64,000 nucleotides of DNA from an uncultured Lachnospiraceae bacterium (GCA_910586645.1 CAJUIS010000012.1:1-64000); one strand, 5' to 3'; numbered from the stretch's first letter, positions 7,505 to 16,935 are shown. Program-made: numbers and translations. Notes: generated from the letters alone by a model not told the origin.

Positions 7505-8290
7505 ATGAAAAAAGCAGTGTTTTTTGATATCGACGGTACATTGTGGGACGATCGTATGCAGGTGCCGAAGAGTACGGTTTTAGCGATACGAAAGCTGAGA
7601 GAAAACGGACATTACGCATTTATCTGCAGCGGCAGAAGCAGAGCCGCAATCCAGGCAAAAGAGCTTTTGACAGACATTGGATTCGACGGAATCCTGGCAG
7701 CCTGCGGCACATATATTGAATATTCAGGAGATATTGTTTTTGAACGGACACTTTCAAATGAAGAGCTGAAAGAATTGACGGACTGTTTTGCGAGGCAGAA
7801 AAAACCTTTGATACTGGAAGGGAAGGGCTGTCTGTATGCGGATATGGAAGAATTTTGCGAAAATGCATATATTGTAAATTTAAAAGAGTCTTTGGGAAAC
7901 GGTTTTCAGCCGTTTACTGAGAATGCGGGCAGGTATGATGCGAATAAAGCGACGGCCTATTTTCAGGGAGGAGACATAGAACGCGTAAAATCGGAGCTTT
8001 CCGGTCATTTTGATTTGATTTTTCATTCCTCCAAAGTATTTGAAATTGTTCCAAAAGGCTATTCTAAGGCAAAAGGAATTTCATGGATTTGTGATTATCT
8101 GAAAGTCTCCCATGAAAACACATATGCGTTTGGAGACAGCATCAACGATGTTGAAATGCTCTCCTGCGTCGGACACGGAATTGCTATGGGGAATGCCACG
8201 GACGTCGCGAAACAGGCGGCGGACTATGAAACGGCGGATATCTGGGAAGACGGCATTTTAAAAGGGCTTTGCCATTTCTCTTTGATTTGA
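7505..8290 (+). CDS. HAD-superfamily hydrolase, Cof-like (class IIB)
   Basis: A 261-aa cytosolic phosphatase. Motif I is FFDIDGT (nucleophile D8, acid D10), motif II ICSGRSR near residue 38, and the C-terminal motif YAFGDSINDVEML supplies the Mg-binding aspartates. The insertion between motifs II and III is a Cof-type C2 cap. Family members hydrolyse sugar phosphates, nucleotides or pyridoxal phosphate; the substrate cannot be read from sequence. ATG 7505 has AGGAG 10 nt upstream and is preferred over an in-frame ATG at 7478 that touches the previous stop. The 26-nt gap suggests co-transcription with the ATPase operon, although the functional link may be incidental. Confidence 0.88.
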   Translation: MKKAVFFDIDGTLWDDRMQVPKSTVLAIRKLRENGHYAFICSGRSRAAIQAKELLTDIGFDGILAACGTYIEYSGDIVFERTLSNEELKELTDCFARQKKPLILEGKGCLYADMEEFCENAYIVNLKESLGNGFQPFTENAGRYDANKATAYFQGGDIERVKSELSGHFDLIFHSSKVFEIVPKGYSKAKGISWICDYLKVSHENTYAFGDSINDVEMLSCVGHGIAMGNATDVAKQAADYETADIWEDGILKGLCHFSLI

Positions 8291-8439
8291 GAAAATAGGA
8301 TAATTCATAAGAGAAAATAAACTGTTTCTAAAAAATGTATGAAAAAGCCAAAAATCGGAAAAAATATGAAAAAGAGAGAAACAAGGAGAATGCGGGAGTA
8401 TAAGTGAGCATAGGATATCTAATGGTGAAAAGATTCCGT

Positions 8440-8468
8440 TTGCAGAATCAAAGGTCAATCCCTATTAT
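8440..8468 (+). promoter_or_regulatory. Vegetative promoter of groESL
   Basis: TTGCAG (8440-8445) and TATTAT (8463-8468) are separated by 17 nt. The CIRCE operator begins 11 nt after the -10 box, so HrcA bound there would cover the start of transcription. Confidence 0.8.
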
Positions 8469-8479
8469 AGGATTATCAG

Positions 8480-8506
8480 TTAGCGCTCAAAAGGAATGAG
8501 CGCTAA
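8480..8506 (+). promoter_or_regulatory. CIRCE operator (HrcA binding site)
   Basis: A perfect inverted repeat TTAGCGCTC - 9 nt - GAGCGCTAA. The classical element is TTAGCACTC-N9-GAGTGCTAA, so each arm differs at one symmetrical position and spacing is exact. It sits in the groES leader, 41 nt before the start codon, and predicts heat-shock control by HrcA. hrcA itself is not in the window. Confidence 0.95.
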
Positions 8507-8547
8507 TAATTGCAAACAATAACAGAACGTATAAGGAGGCATTTTAA

Positions 8548-8832
8548 ATGAAGTTAGTACCTTTAGCAGACAGAGTTGTTTTAAAACAATTAGAAGCGGA
8601 AGAAACGACCAAATCCGGAATTATTCTGGCAAGCAAATCACAGGAGAAGCCGCAGGAAGCGGAAGTTGTCGCAGTAGGACCAGGCGGAGTGGTTGACGGC
8701 AAAGAAGTTACAATGCAGGTAACGGTTGGACAGAAGGTCATCTATTCCAAATATGCCGGTACGGAAGTGAAACTGGAAGAGGAAGAGTACATTATCGTAA
8801 AGCAGAACGACATTCTGGCAGTTGTAGAATAA
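8548..8832 (+). CDS. groS: Co-chaperonin GroES
   Basis: A 94-aa protein of normal length. It starts MKLVPLADRVVLKQLEAEE and has the GroES roof and mobile-loop region (TTKSGIILASKSQEKPQ), then VVAVGPGGVVDGKEV and the C-terminal EEEYIIVKQNDILAVVE. As a heptamer it caps the GroEL cavity in the cytosol and so controls folding of encapsulated clients. AAGGAGG upstream of ATG supports the start. It is the first gene of the CIRCE-controlled bicistron and is followed by groEL after 27 nt. Confidence 0.98.
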   Translation: MKLVPLADRVVLKQLEAEETTKSGIILASKSQEKPQEAEVVAVGPGGVVDGKEVTMQVTVGQKVIYSKYAGTEVKLEEEEYIIVKQNDILAVVE

Positions 8833-8859
8833 TATAATAGAGGAAAGAGGTAGAAAATC

Positions 8860-10485
8860 ATGGCAAAGGAAATCAAATACGGTTCAGAAGCAAGAGCGGC
8901 GCTTGGCGCAGGCGTAGATAAACTGGCGGATACCGTCAGCGTGACATTGGGGCCAAAAGGAAGAAACGTAGTTCTTGATAAATCATTTGGGGCTCCGTTA
9001 ATTACAAACGACGGCGTTACGATTGCAAAAGAAATCGAGCTGGAAGACGCGTTTGAAAACATGGGCGCACAGCTTGTCAAAGAAGTTGCGACAAAGACAA
9101 ACGACGTTGCCGGAGACGGAACGACGACGGCGACGGTTCTGACGCAGGCAATGGTGCATGAAGGCATGAAGAATCTGGAAGCCGGCGCAAATCCAATCGT
9201 GCTTAGAAGAGGCATGAAGAAAGCGACGGACGCCGCTGTTGAAGCGTTAAAATCTATGAGCCAGAAAGTAAAAGGCAAAGACCAGATTGCAAAAGTAGCC
9301 GCAATTTCCGCAGGAGACGACGAAGTTGGCACGCTGGTATCCGACGCTATGGAAAAAGTGACAAACGACGGCGTAATTACGATTGAAGAGTCAAAGACAA
9401 TGCAGACAGAGCTGGATCTGGTAGAGGGTATGCAGTTTGACCGCGGATATGTTTCCGCATATATGTGTACGGATATGGATAAGATGGAAGCGACGTTAGA
9501 CGATCCGTATATCCTGATTACAGACAAGAAAATTTCCAACATTCAGGAAATTCTTCCGCTTTTGGAGCAGGTTGTACAGAGCGGCGCAAGACTTTTGATT
9601 ATTGCAGAAGATATTGAGGGCGAAGCGCTTACGACATTGATTGTCAACAAGCTGCGCGGCACGTTTAACGTGGTAGCCGTAAAAGCTCCGGGATATGGCG
9701 ACAGAAGAAAAGCAATGCTTGAGGATATTGCAATCTTAACGGGCGGCCAGGTAATTTCCGAAGAGCTTGGACTGGAATTAAAAGATACGACGATGGATCA
9801 GCTTGGACGCGCGAAATCCGTAAAAGTTCAGAAAGAGAACACGGTAATCGTAGACGGAGAGGGCGACAAAGAAGCCATTCAGTCAAGAATCGGCCAGATC
9901 CGCGGACAGATTGAAGAAACGACTTCTGAATTTGACAAAGAAAAACTGCAGGAGAGACTTGCAAAACTGGCCGGCGGCGTAGCGGTGATCCGCGTAGGCG
10001 CTGCGACAGAGACAGAGATGAAAGAAGCGAAGCTTCGCATGGAAGACGCTTTGAACGCAACGCGCGCAGCCGTAGAAGAAGGCATCATTGCAGGAGGCGG
10101 TTCCGCATATATCCATGCGTCTAAGAAAGTAGCGGAGCTTGCGGATACGTTAGAGGGCGATGAAAAGACGGGCGCAAAAGTCGTGTTAAAAGCTCTGGAA
10201 GCTCCATTGTTCTATATTTCCGCAAATGCCGGACTGGAAGGCGCGGTTATTATCAGCAAGGTAAAAGAAGCGGAAATGGGCGTAGGCTTTGACGTTGTAA
10301 CAGAAGAGTATACCGATATGGTAGAAAGCGGAATTTTGGATCCGGTGAAAGTAACAAGAAGCGCACTGCAGAATGCGACTTCCGTAGCGTCTACGCTCCT
10401 TACAACGGAGTCAGCCGTTGCAAATATCAAAGAAGACACTCCCGCAATGCCGGCAGGCGGCGCAGGAATGGGCGGTATGATGTAA
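8860..10485 (+). CDS. groL: Chaperonin GroEL
   Basis: A 541-aa chaperonin of standard length. Visible signatures include the ATP-binding VTLGPKGRNVVLDKSFG near residue 30, the catalytic DVAGDGTTTATV at about 86-97 and the GGM-rich tail (GGAGMGGMM). Fourteen subunits form the double ring that folds client proteins in the cytosol with GroES. The gene follows groES in the heat-shock operon and ends before a strong terminator. It is the only chaperonin large-subunit gene in the window. Confidence 0.98.
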   Translation: MAKEIKYGSEARAALGAGVDKLADTVSVTLGPKGRNVVLDKSFGAPLITNDGVTIAKEIELEDAFENMGAQLVKEVATKTNDVAGDGTTTATVLTQAMVHEGMKNLEAGANPIVLRRGMKKATDAAVEALKSMSQKVKGKDQIAKVAAISAGDDEVGTLVSDAMEKVTNDGVITIEESKTMQTELDLVEGMQFDRGYVSAYMCTDMDKMEATLDDPYILITDKKISNIQEILPLLEQVVQSGARLLIIAEDIEGEALTTLIVNKLRGTFNVVAVKAPGYGDRRKAMLEDIAILTGGQVISEELGLELKDTTMDQLGRAKSVKVQKENTVIVDGEGDKEAIQSRIGQIRGQIEETTSEFDKEKLQERLAKLAGGVAVIRVGAATETEMKEAKLRMEDALNATRAAVEEGIIAGGGSAYIHASKKVAELADTLEGDEKTGAKVVLKALEAPLFYISANAGLEGAVIISKVKEAEMGVGFDVVTEEYTDMVESGILDPVKVTRSALQNATSVASTLLTTESAVANIKEDTPAMPAGGAGMGGMM

Positions 10486-10569
10486 GTATGAAAAACTGAA
10501 ATAGGAACTGTGGGGAATGCACCGCGGCGGAGAGGAATGCTGCCGCCGCAGCGTTTTGCCGCAGACGAA

Positions 10570-10596
10570 GAATCCTGCATGGCAGGATTCTTTTTT
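10570..10596 (+). terminator. Terminator of groESL
   Basis: Perfect 9-bp stem GAATCCTGC/GCAGGATTC with a 3-nt loop, directly followed by six T residues. Confidence 0.93.
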
Positions 10597-10637
10597 GCCT
10601 TTTTCTTTGACAGATGGGAAAAATTGCAGAATCATAG

Positions 10638-10666
10638 TGGAAATCAAGAATAAAGTGTGATACAAT
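10638..10666 (+). promoter_or_regulatory. Extended -10 promoter for the DegV gene
   Basis: TACAAT (10661-10666) carries the TG extension (TGATACAAT). A weak -35 (TGGAAA, 10638-10643) lies 17 nt upstream. Confidence 0.6.
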
Positions 10667-10700
10667 TTAAGCGTTGTGAATAACAGTACAGGAGGAACTT

Positions 10701-11579
10701 ATGAGCAAAGTAGCGATTATTTCAGACAGCAACAGCGGAATTGCGCCATCAGAAGCAAAAGAGCATGGCATTCATATTTTGCCGATGCCGTTTTTTATTG
10801 ATGATGAGACATACTATGAAGATAAAAACCTGACACAGGAACAGTTTTATGAGAAGCTGATGGGCGGCTGCAAAATTTCCACTTCCATGCCTTCCGCCGG
10901 AAGCGTTACGGATTTGTGGGATGAGCTGTTAAAAGAATATGATGAAATTGTGCACATTCCAATGTCAAGCGGTCTGAGCAGTTCCTGTGAAACGGCTCTT
11001 ATGCTCGCCAATGACTATGAAGGAAAAGTCTGTGTGGTAAATAACCAGAGAATCTCCGTAACGCAGAGACAGTCTGTGCTGGATGCGAAAGAGCTTGCAG
11101 AGATGGGAAAAACGGCTTTGGAGATCAAGGAGATTTTGGAGCGTGAGAAGTTAGAGTCTTCGATTTATATTATGGTGGATACCTTGACATACCTGAAAAA
11201 GGGAGGGCGGATTACACCTGCGGCCGCAGCGCTTGGAACACTGCTGCGTTTAAAGCCGGTGCTTCAGATCCAGGGCGAGAAACTGGACGCGTTTGCAAAG
11301 GCGAGAACGGTAAAGCAGGCCAAGACGATTATGATAGATGCGATGAAAAATGATTTTGCGAATCGTTTTAAAGATCCGGAGGGAAAGCGGATGCATCTTG
11401 AGGTAGCGTATACGTATGATTTGGAAGCCGCGGAGGCATTTCGCGAAGAGGTGAAAGAGGCTTTTTCAGACAGCCGCGAAATCGTTATGAATCCGTTGTC
11501 TCTGAGCGTTTCCTGTCATATCGGGCCGGGAGCGCTGGCGATTGCCTGTTCAAGGAAGATTCCGGAGCTGACATCCTGA
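10701..11579 (+). CDS. DegV family fatty-acid-binding protein (FakB-like)
   Basis: The 292-aa protein has the DegV fold: N-terminal VAIISDSNSGI, the TSMPSAGSV strand-loop that binds the fatty-acid carboxylate, VHIPMSSGLSSSCETA, and the C-terminal VSCHIGPGALAIAC. In FakB proteins these serines and the histidine hold an acyl chain that the kinase FakA phosphorylates. A FakA homologue is encoded in this window at 43018, so the two products may act together in incorporating or recycling fatty acids. The start has AGGAGG upstream. Which fatty acid is bound cannot be told. Confidence 0.9.
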   Translation: MSKVAIISDSNSGIAPSEAKEHGIHILPMPFFIDDETYYEDKNLTQEQFYEKLMGGCKISTSMPSAGSVTDLWDELLKEYDEIVHIPMSSGLSSSCETALMLANDYEGKVCVVNNQRISVTQRQSVLDAKELAEMGKTALEIKEILEREKLESSIYIMVDTLTYLKKGGRITPAAAALGTLLRLKPVLQIQGEKLDAFAKARTVKQAKTIMIDAMKNDFANRFKDPEGKRMHLEVAYTYDLEAAEAFREEVKEAFSDSREIVMNPLSLSVSCHIGPGALAIACSRKIPELTS

Positions 11580-11634
11580 CATACGTCTGGATATCAGGAG
11601 TTGGAACAGCAGACAGGACAAAAGGAGGATAATT

Positions 11635-12921
11635 ATGGTAAAAGCAGTTGTTGGTGCAAACTGGGGAGATGAAGGAAAAGGAAAAATAACCGATATGCTT
11701 GCAAAAGAAGCGGACATTATCGTTCGCTTTCAGGGAGGGGCGAATGCGGGACATACCATTGTAAACGATTATGGAAAATTTGCGCTTCATACGCTGCCGT
11801 CCGGTGTTTTTTACAGCCATACGACAAGCATAATTGGAAATGGAGTGGCGTTAAACATCCCTGTACTGACAGATGAAATCAAATCCATCACGGACAGAGG
11901 GGTGCCGGCGCCGAAGATTCTGGTGTCGGATCGCGCACAAATTGTGATGCCGTATCATATATTATTTGACCAGTATGAAGAAGAGCGCCTGGGCGGCAGA
12001 TCGTTTGGATCCACAAAGTCCGGAATCGCCCCGTTTTATTCGGATAAGTATGCAAAAATTGGTTTTCAGGTCAGTGAATTATTTGAAGAAGGTGATTTGA
12101 AAGAAAAATTAAAGCGCGTATGCGAGACGAAAAATGTATTGCTTGAGCATTTGTATCACAAACCTTTGCTGGATCCGGAAGAATTGTTTGTAACAATGCA
12201 GAAATACCGCGACAGGATAGAATCTTATGTTTGTGATGTTTCCGTTTATCTGGAACAGGCAGTCAGGGAAGGAAAAGAGATTCTTTTAGAAGGCCAGCTT
12301 GGAACGTTAAAGGATCCGGATCACGGGATTTATCCGATGGTCACTTCTTCTTCGACGCTGGCGGCTTATGGGGCGATTGGCGCAGGAATTGCACCCTATG
12401 AAATTAAAAAAGTGATTACTGTATGCAAGGCATACTCTTCGGCAGTGGGAGCAGGTGCGTTTGTCAGTGAAATCTTTGGAGAAGAGGCGGATGAATTAAG
12501 AAGGCGCGGAGGAGACGGCGGCGAATATGGAGCGACGACGGGAAGGCCAAGGCGTATGGGATGGTTTGACTGTGTGGCGAGCAAGTATGGCTGCAGATTG
12601 CAGGGGACGACAGACGTGGCGTTTACAGTGCTGGACGTTCTTGGATATTTAAAGGAGATTCCTGTATGTGTCGCTTATGAGATTGACGGAGAAGAGACAA
12701 CGGATTTTCCGACGACCGGAAAGCTCAAAAGGGCGAAGCCGGTATTTAAAACGCTTCCTGGATGGGACGAAGACATCCGGGGCATTCGGAACTATGAGGA
12801 ACTTCCTCAAAACTGCAGGAGTTATATTGAGTTTGTGGAAGAACAGATTGGCTATCCGATTACCATGGTATCCAATGGGCCAGGCAGAGAGGATATTATT
12901 TATCGGGAGATGAAACGTTAG
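11635..12921 (+). CDS. purA: Adenylosuccinate synthetase (divergent subgroup)
   Basis: Makes adenylosuccinate from IMP, aspartate and GTP, the first committed step to AMP. At 428 aa the length is normal. The GTP/Mg loop ANWGDEGKGK, the NAGHT block and the GATTGRPRRMGW segment are present. Two usually invariant IMP-site segments differ: the loop that reads TTGRGIGPAY in Escherichia coli is STKSGIAPFY here, and EGAQGTLLD is EGQLGTLKD. I recall the same variants in other Lachnospiraceae sequences, so this looks like a lineage-specific form rather than a broken gene. AAAGGAGG lies 7 nt before ATG. The gene stands 55 nt after the DegV gene and 5 nt before a kinase gene, not beside other purine genes. 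Confidence 0.93.
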   Translation: MVKAVVGANWGDEGKGKITDMLAKEADIIVRFQGGANAGHTIVNDYGKFALHTLPSGVFYSHTTSIIGNGVALNIPVLTDEIKSITDRGVPAPKILVSDRAQIVMPYHILFDQYEEERLGGRSFGSTKSGIAPFYSDKYAKIGFQVSELFEEGDLKEKLKRVCETKNVLLEHLYHKPLLDPEELFVTMQKYRDRIESYVCDVSVYLEQAVREGKEILLEGQLGTLKDPDHGIYPMVTSSSTLAAYGAIGAGIAPYEIKKVITVCKAYSSAVGAGAFVSEIFGEEADELRRRGGDGGEYGATTGRPRRMGWFDCVASKYGCRLQGTTDVAFTVLDVLGYLKEIPVCVAYEIDGEETTDFPTTGKLKRAKPVFKTLPGWDEDIRGIRNYEELPQNCRSYIEFVEEQIGYPITMVSNGPGREDIIYREMKR

Positions 12922-12926
12922 TTAAA

Positions 12927-15497
12927 ATGAAAAAGAAAAGAAGCAGAAATTATTTTATTGTTTCGGTTTTTTTGGTTTTTTGCATTTTAGGAGGTTTTGT
13001 ATTCTCTGTGGTAAGAAGCATTTCCAGAGAGATGTCAGAATCAGCGATTTTAAGTTTAGGGGAAAGCCTGGAGCTGATGAAAGGTACAATAGAGACGCTT
13101 TATAAAAGAGAAGCGGAGTATCAGAAATTGGTTGCAGATGAGATTGCAGTGATGGAGAACCCTGAAAAGTTTATCGTTTCCTATAATAAAGACAAGACGA
13201 TTGTAAAAATGTCATATGTTCCGGCAGGAAAAACAGAAGGAATATCCAATACGGGAGAAGTGTTTTTGCCGGAAGAACTGGATTTTTCCGGCGGATATGA
13301 TGTGGAAGGAGTGTTGATTTCCACTTCTTATATCAACAGTATGGGAACATGGGCGTATACGATGAAATGCCCCGTAGAAAAAGACGGCCGGGAAACGGCG
13401 GCGCTTTATATGGAATATATTTATGATTCGTTTGATGAAGCGCTTCCGGAAAAGCTGTATAATGGAAGCGCTTCGCTTTACATTATGGATTCAAACAGCC
13501 AGCGTTTTGTTTTGAAACCGAAAGGAGTAGGGGAAAGAGATGCCGGGCATCTGAATCTTGAGGATTTTTATCAGGCAAATAACATTCTTGAAAAAGAGAT
13601 TAAAGACGAAATTGCGGAAAGCATTCAGGCAGGAAAAAACGTTATGTTTTACCATGATATTCAGGGAAAAGAATCCCTGATTTATATGTGGGCGGTCAAC
13701 GGAAAATCATCCTATCTGATTGGATTTGTACCGGTAGAGGCGATTCAGCGGGAAGGAAATGCGGTCAATCAGAATATTTTTATGGTTGTGTTTGTTATGC
13801 TGGCAGCGTTTTTCCTTTGCTGCATTGTTTATTTTTTGAATGAAAGGCAGCAGATAAAGCTCAGGCAAGAACGGGAAGAGGAGCGGGAGACGCACAACAG
13901 GCAGCTTGCGGAAGCTCTTCAGACGGCACAGATAGCAAATAATTCCAAAACGACGTTTCTTTCGAATATGTCGCATGATATCCGTACGCCGATGAATGCA
14001 ATCCTGGGATTTGCAACGCTGCTTGCAAGAGATGCGGAAAATCCGGAGAAAGTCAGAGAGTATACAAGAAAAATAGCGTTTTCCGGGCGTCATTTGCTGA
14101 GTCTTATTAATGACGTTCTGGACGTTTCTAAAATTGAGAGCGGAAAAGTTGTACTTACCATTGGAGAGTTTTCGTTAAGCAATATGATTTCTTCCGTGGA
14201 TGCGATTATCCGTCCGGCGGCAAAAGCGAAGCGGCAGATGTTTCACGTTTCAGTGACAGGCATAAAACATGAAAATTTAGTTGGAGATGAGACAAGGATA
14301 AATCAGATCCTGATCAATCTTCTTTCCAATGCCGTTAAGTATACGCAGGAAGGCGGCGATATCTGGTTCCGCATTATTGGATTGGAGCAGCGTTCCAGTC
14401 AGCTTGAGCATATCCGGATTGAAGTGGAGGATAACGGGTTTGGTATGACGCCGGAATATCTGGAAATCATTTTTGATGCTTTTACAAGAGCGGAAAACAG
14501 TACAACGAACAAAGTGCAGGGTACCGGGCTTGGAATGGCAATTACAAAAAATATTGTGGAGCTTATGGGAGGGACAATTGAAGTTTCCAGTAAAGTAGGC
14601 AAAGGAACCATCTTTACGGTTGAACTTGAGTTAAGAATTCCGGAAAAGCAGATTGACGGGAATTTTTGGAAGGAAAACGGGATTTTTCATATTCTGGCAG
14701 TGGACGATGATACGGACGCCTGTGAAAATATCCGGTTTCTGCTGGAATCTTCCGGCGTGCGTACAGACGCTGCATTTGATGGAGAAAAAGCGGTGGATCT
14801 TGTGAAAAAAGCCGCAGAGTCTGCGGACGATTACCAGGTAGTTCTTCTTGACTGGAATATGCCGGGATTAAGCGGTGTGAAAGCGGCGGAACAGATTCGG
14901 GCCGCTGTGCCGAAAGATATCTGTATTTTACTTCTCACGGCGAATGACTGGGATACGATTGAGGAGGAAGCCGTACATGCCGGAATTGACGGATTTCTTG
15001 CGAAGCCATTTTTTGTTACGGCCTTCAAGACGAAACTTTTGGAAATTTACGAGGAGGAAAATAAACCGGATAAAAAATTTGTAACCTCAATAGAAAAGGC
15101 GGATTTTTCCGGCCTGCATTTTCTGGTGGCGGAAGACAATGACATTAATGCGGAGATTCTGATGGAACTTCTGGGCGCGGAAGGGGCGGATTGTGAAATT
15201 GCAGAAAATGGAAAACTGGCTCTTGAGCGTTTTTGTGAAAGCGCAGAGGGAGAATTTGACGCGATTTTGATGGATGTGCAGATGCCGGTGATGAACGGTT
15301 ACGAAGCGACAAAGGCCATTCGCGCGCTTGAAAGAGAAGACGCTGTGACGATACCGATTATCGCAATGACGGCAAATGCATTTGCAGAAGACGTAAAAGA
15401 CGCCTTAAATTCCGGAATGAACGCTCATGTGGCAAAGCCGGTTGAGATGGACATTGTGAGGGAAAAACTTGGACATTATTTAAAAAGGAAGGGATAG
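12927..15497 (+). CDS. Hybrid histidine kinase with two receiver domains, membrane-bound
   Basis: An 856-aa sensor kinase. Transmembrane helices lie at about residues 9-30 and 285-307, enclosing an extracellular sensor of about 250 aa that resembles a double-Cache domain. A short coiled coil leads to a HisKA domain (phospho-acceptor H350 in SHDIRTP), an HATPase_c domain (EVEDNGFGM, GTGLGMAI), a first receiver (phospho-acceptor D642 in LLDWNMPG) and a second receiver (D783 in LMDVQMPV). No HPt or output domain is present. The start follows purA by 5 nt with only a weak, distant ribosome-binding site, so translation may depend on coupling. It precedes a solute-binding lipoprotein by 3 nt, suggesting that the lipoprotein feeds the sensor. 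The ligand is unknown. Confidence 0.92.
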   Translation: MKKKRSRNYFIVSVFLVFCILGGFVFSVVRSISREMSESAILSLGESLELMKGTIETLYKREAEYQKLVADEIAVMENPEKFIVSYNKDKTIVKMSYVPAGKTEGISNTGEVFLPEELDFSGGYDVEGVLISTSYINSMGTWAYTMKCPVEKDGRETAALYMEYIYDSFDEALPEKLYNGSASLYIMDSNSQRFVLKPKGVGERDAGHLNLEDFYQANNILEKEIKDEIAESIQAGKNVMFYHDIQGKESLIYMWAVNGKSSYLIGFVPVEAIQREGNAVNQNIFMVVFVMLAAFFLCCIVYFLNERQQIKLRQEREEERETHNRQLAEALQTAQIANNSKTTFLSNMSHDIRTPMNAILGFATLLARDAENPEKVREYTRKIAFSGRHLLSLINDVLDVSKIESGKVVLTIGEFSLSNMISSVDAIIRPAAKAKRQMFHVSVTGIKHENLVGDETRINQILINLLSNAVKYTQEGGDIWFRIIGLEQRSSQLEHIRIEVEDNGFGMTPEYLEIIFDAFTRAENSTTNKVQGTGLGMAITKNIVELMGGTIEVSSKVGKGTIFTVELELRIPEKQIDGNFWKENGIFHILAVDDDTDACENIRFLLESSGVRTDAAFDGEKAVDLVKKAAESADDYQVVLLDWNMPGLSGVKAAEQIRAAVPKDICILLLTANDWDTIEEEAVHAGIDGFLAKPFFVTAFKTKLLEIYEEENKPDKKFVTSIEKADFSGLHFLVAEDNDINAEILMELLGAEGADCEIAENGKLALERFCESAEGEFDAILMDVQMPVMNGYEATKAIRALEREDAVTIPIIAMTANAFAEDVKDALNSGMNAHVAKPVEMDIVREKLGHYLKRKG

Positions 15498-15500
15498 GAA

Positions 15501-16808
15501 ATGAGGAAGAAACTTCGAAGCTGTTCTTTTATCATGGCGGCAGTTCTTTTGCTTTCAGGTTTTGCAGCTTGTGGAGAAAAAGCGGTTCCGGATGTAAATC
15601 TTGTACAGGGAGATACGGAAGGCGCCCGTTATGTCAATTTGTTTGGACCTACCGAAAAATCAAGTCCGGATGCAAAAAACATTGCCAGGACAGCGCATGA
15701 AATGACTGTGTTAGAGGCGGAAGAAAAGCTGGGAATTAAGATAGAATACCGGACGTATACGGCGGAAGACTATCAGGACAAAACGTACGATGACGTGACG
15801 TTGGAACGCGGACGAAACAGTATGGATGATCTGTATCTGCTGAATCCGGATGTGATCCATATGCTTGGAAAAGAGGGCCATCTTGCGGATTTATCCGGAT
15901 TGGAGGCGGCTCAAAACCTGAGAGAAGTCGTAAAGACGGCAAATACAGTGGATGGAAAGCTGGTGGCGATTCCGCAGGAGGTTGTGGCGTATGGCTTATT
16001 TGTAAATAAAGATATGTTTGACGAGTATAAACTAAAACTGCCAAATACGCCGGAAGAATTTTTAAACTGCTGCAAAGTATTTAAAGAAAACGGAATTGAG
16101 ACGCCGGTTGGCGCAAACCGCTGGTGGCTGGAAACGTTTGTTTTTGCGCAGGCGTATGCCGGTTTGTATAATGAAGATGATACGGATGCGAAAATTCAGG
16201 AGTTGAACAGCGGAAAAGCGAAATACAGCGATTATATGCGTTCTTCGTTTGAATTTTTAAAACTTATGATAGATGAAGGCTATATTGATGCAAAGAAGGC
16301 ATACGTATCAGAGGCGCTCGAAGGCGAACGGGATGATTTTCTGGGGCAGAAATGCCCGATTGTGATGGCATATTGGGGAGCTGCAAATGCGGACACGGCT
16401 TATGGGAAGCCGGATTTTAATATGCAGGTAATCGGATTTCCGAGCAGTTTCGGACAGATGCCGGTTGTTACCATTACAGGATATGGGGTCGGTGCAAAAG
16501 CGGAACATATGGAAGATGCGATGGCCGTGATGAATGAAATCCTTTCAGATGAAGCGCTGCAGCTTTATGCGGAGACAAATAAGGTGATTTCTCCGTCAAA
16601 AAATGTGGAAGTACAATGCATTGACGCGTTAAAGCCTTTAAATGACAGAGTGGAAGAGGGTGTTTATGTGCTTGCTTCCAATGCAAGTATGGAAATGGAG
16701 CAGTGGGGAAACGTCTGCTTGGTTGTCAGGGAGCTTTTGAACGGGGCGTCTGTGGATGACTGTATGGCGGAGCTTGACAGGCTTCAGGAAGAAGCGGGAA
16801 ATCCATAA
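15501..16808 (+). CDS. Solute-binding lipoprotein (ABC-type sugar-binding family 1)
   Basis: A 435-aa secreted lipoprotein. A basic N-terminus and hydrophobic stretch end in a lipobox with C24 (LSGFAAC), so it should be anchored to the outer face of the membrane. The rest has the two-lobed family 1 solute-binding pattern (VDGKLVAIPQEVVAYGLFVNK; PIVMAYWGAANA). No permease or ATPase gene of an importer is near. Instead the gene lies 3 nt after one hybrid kinase and upstream of two others. The context suggests it presents a ligand to a kinase sensor domain rather than serving transport, but an unlinked permease could also use it. A terminator follows. Confidence 0.88.
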   Translation: MRKKLRSCSFIMAAVLLLSGFAACGEKAVPDVNLVQGDTEGARYVNLFGPTEKSSPDAKNIARTAHEMTVLEAEEKLGIKIEYRTYTAEDYQDKTYDDVTLERGRNSMDDLYLLNPDVIHMLGKEGHLADLSGLEAAQNLREVVKTANTVDGKLVAIPQEVVAYGLFVNKDMFDEYKLKLPNTPEEFLNCCKVFKENGIETPVGANRWWLETFVFAQAYAGLYNEDDTDAKIQELNSGKAKYSDYMRSSFEFLKLMIDEGYIDAKKAYVSEALEGERDDFLGQKCPIVMAYWGAANADTAYGKPDFNMQVIGFPSSFGQMPVVTITGYGVGAKAEHMEDAMAVMNEILSDEALQLYAETNKVISPSKNVEVQCIDALKPLNDRVEEGVYVLASNASMEMEQWGNVCLVVRELLNGASVDDCMAELDRLQEEAGNP

Positions 16809-16836
16809 AGAAAATTGAATAAATATAAAATTTTTC

Positions 16837-16869
16837 CTGCCAGCGGTGAATTCCGCCGGCAGTTTTTTT
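16837..16869 (+). terminator. Terminator after the solute-binding lipoprotein gene
   Basis: A 10-bp stem with one mismatch (CTGCCAGCGG/CCGCCGGCAG, 16837-16846 with 16853-16862) and a 6-nt loop, followed by seven T residues. It separates the purA-kinase-lipoprotein unit from the next two kinases. Confidence 0.9.
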
Positions 16870-16906
16870 CTTTTTAAACAGTTTTCATTCAGAAGCAATC
16901 CTTATA

Positions 16907-16935
16907 TTGACGTGATTTTTGGCATATGGTATTAT
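16907..16935 (+). promoter_or_regulatory. Promoter for the second and third kinase genes
   Basis: TTGACG (16907-16912) and TATTAT (16930-16935) are 17 nt apart. A leader of about 160 nt follows before the start codon. It contains two small inverted repeats: GAATGCC/GGCATTC (17019-17025 with 17046-17052), and a GGCC hairpin near 17071-17084 just ahead of the ribosome-binding site. Confidence 0.8.
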
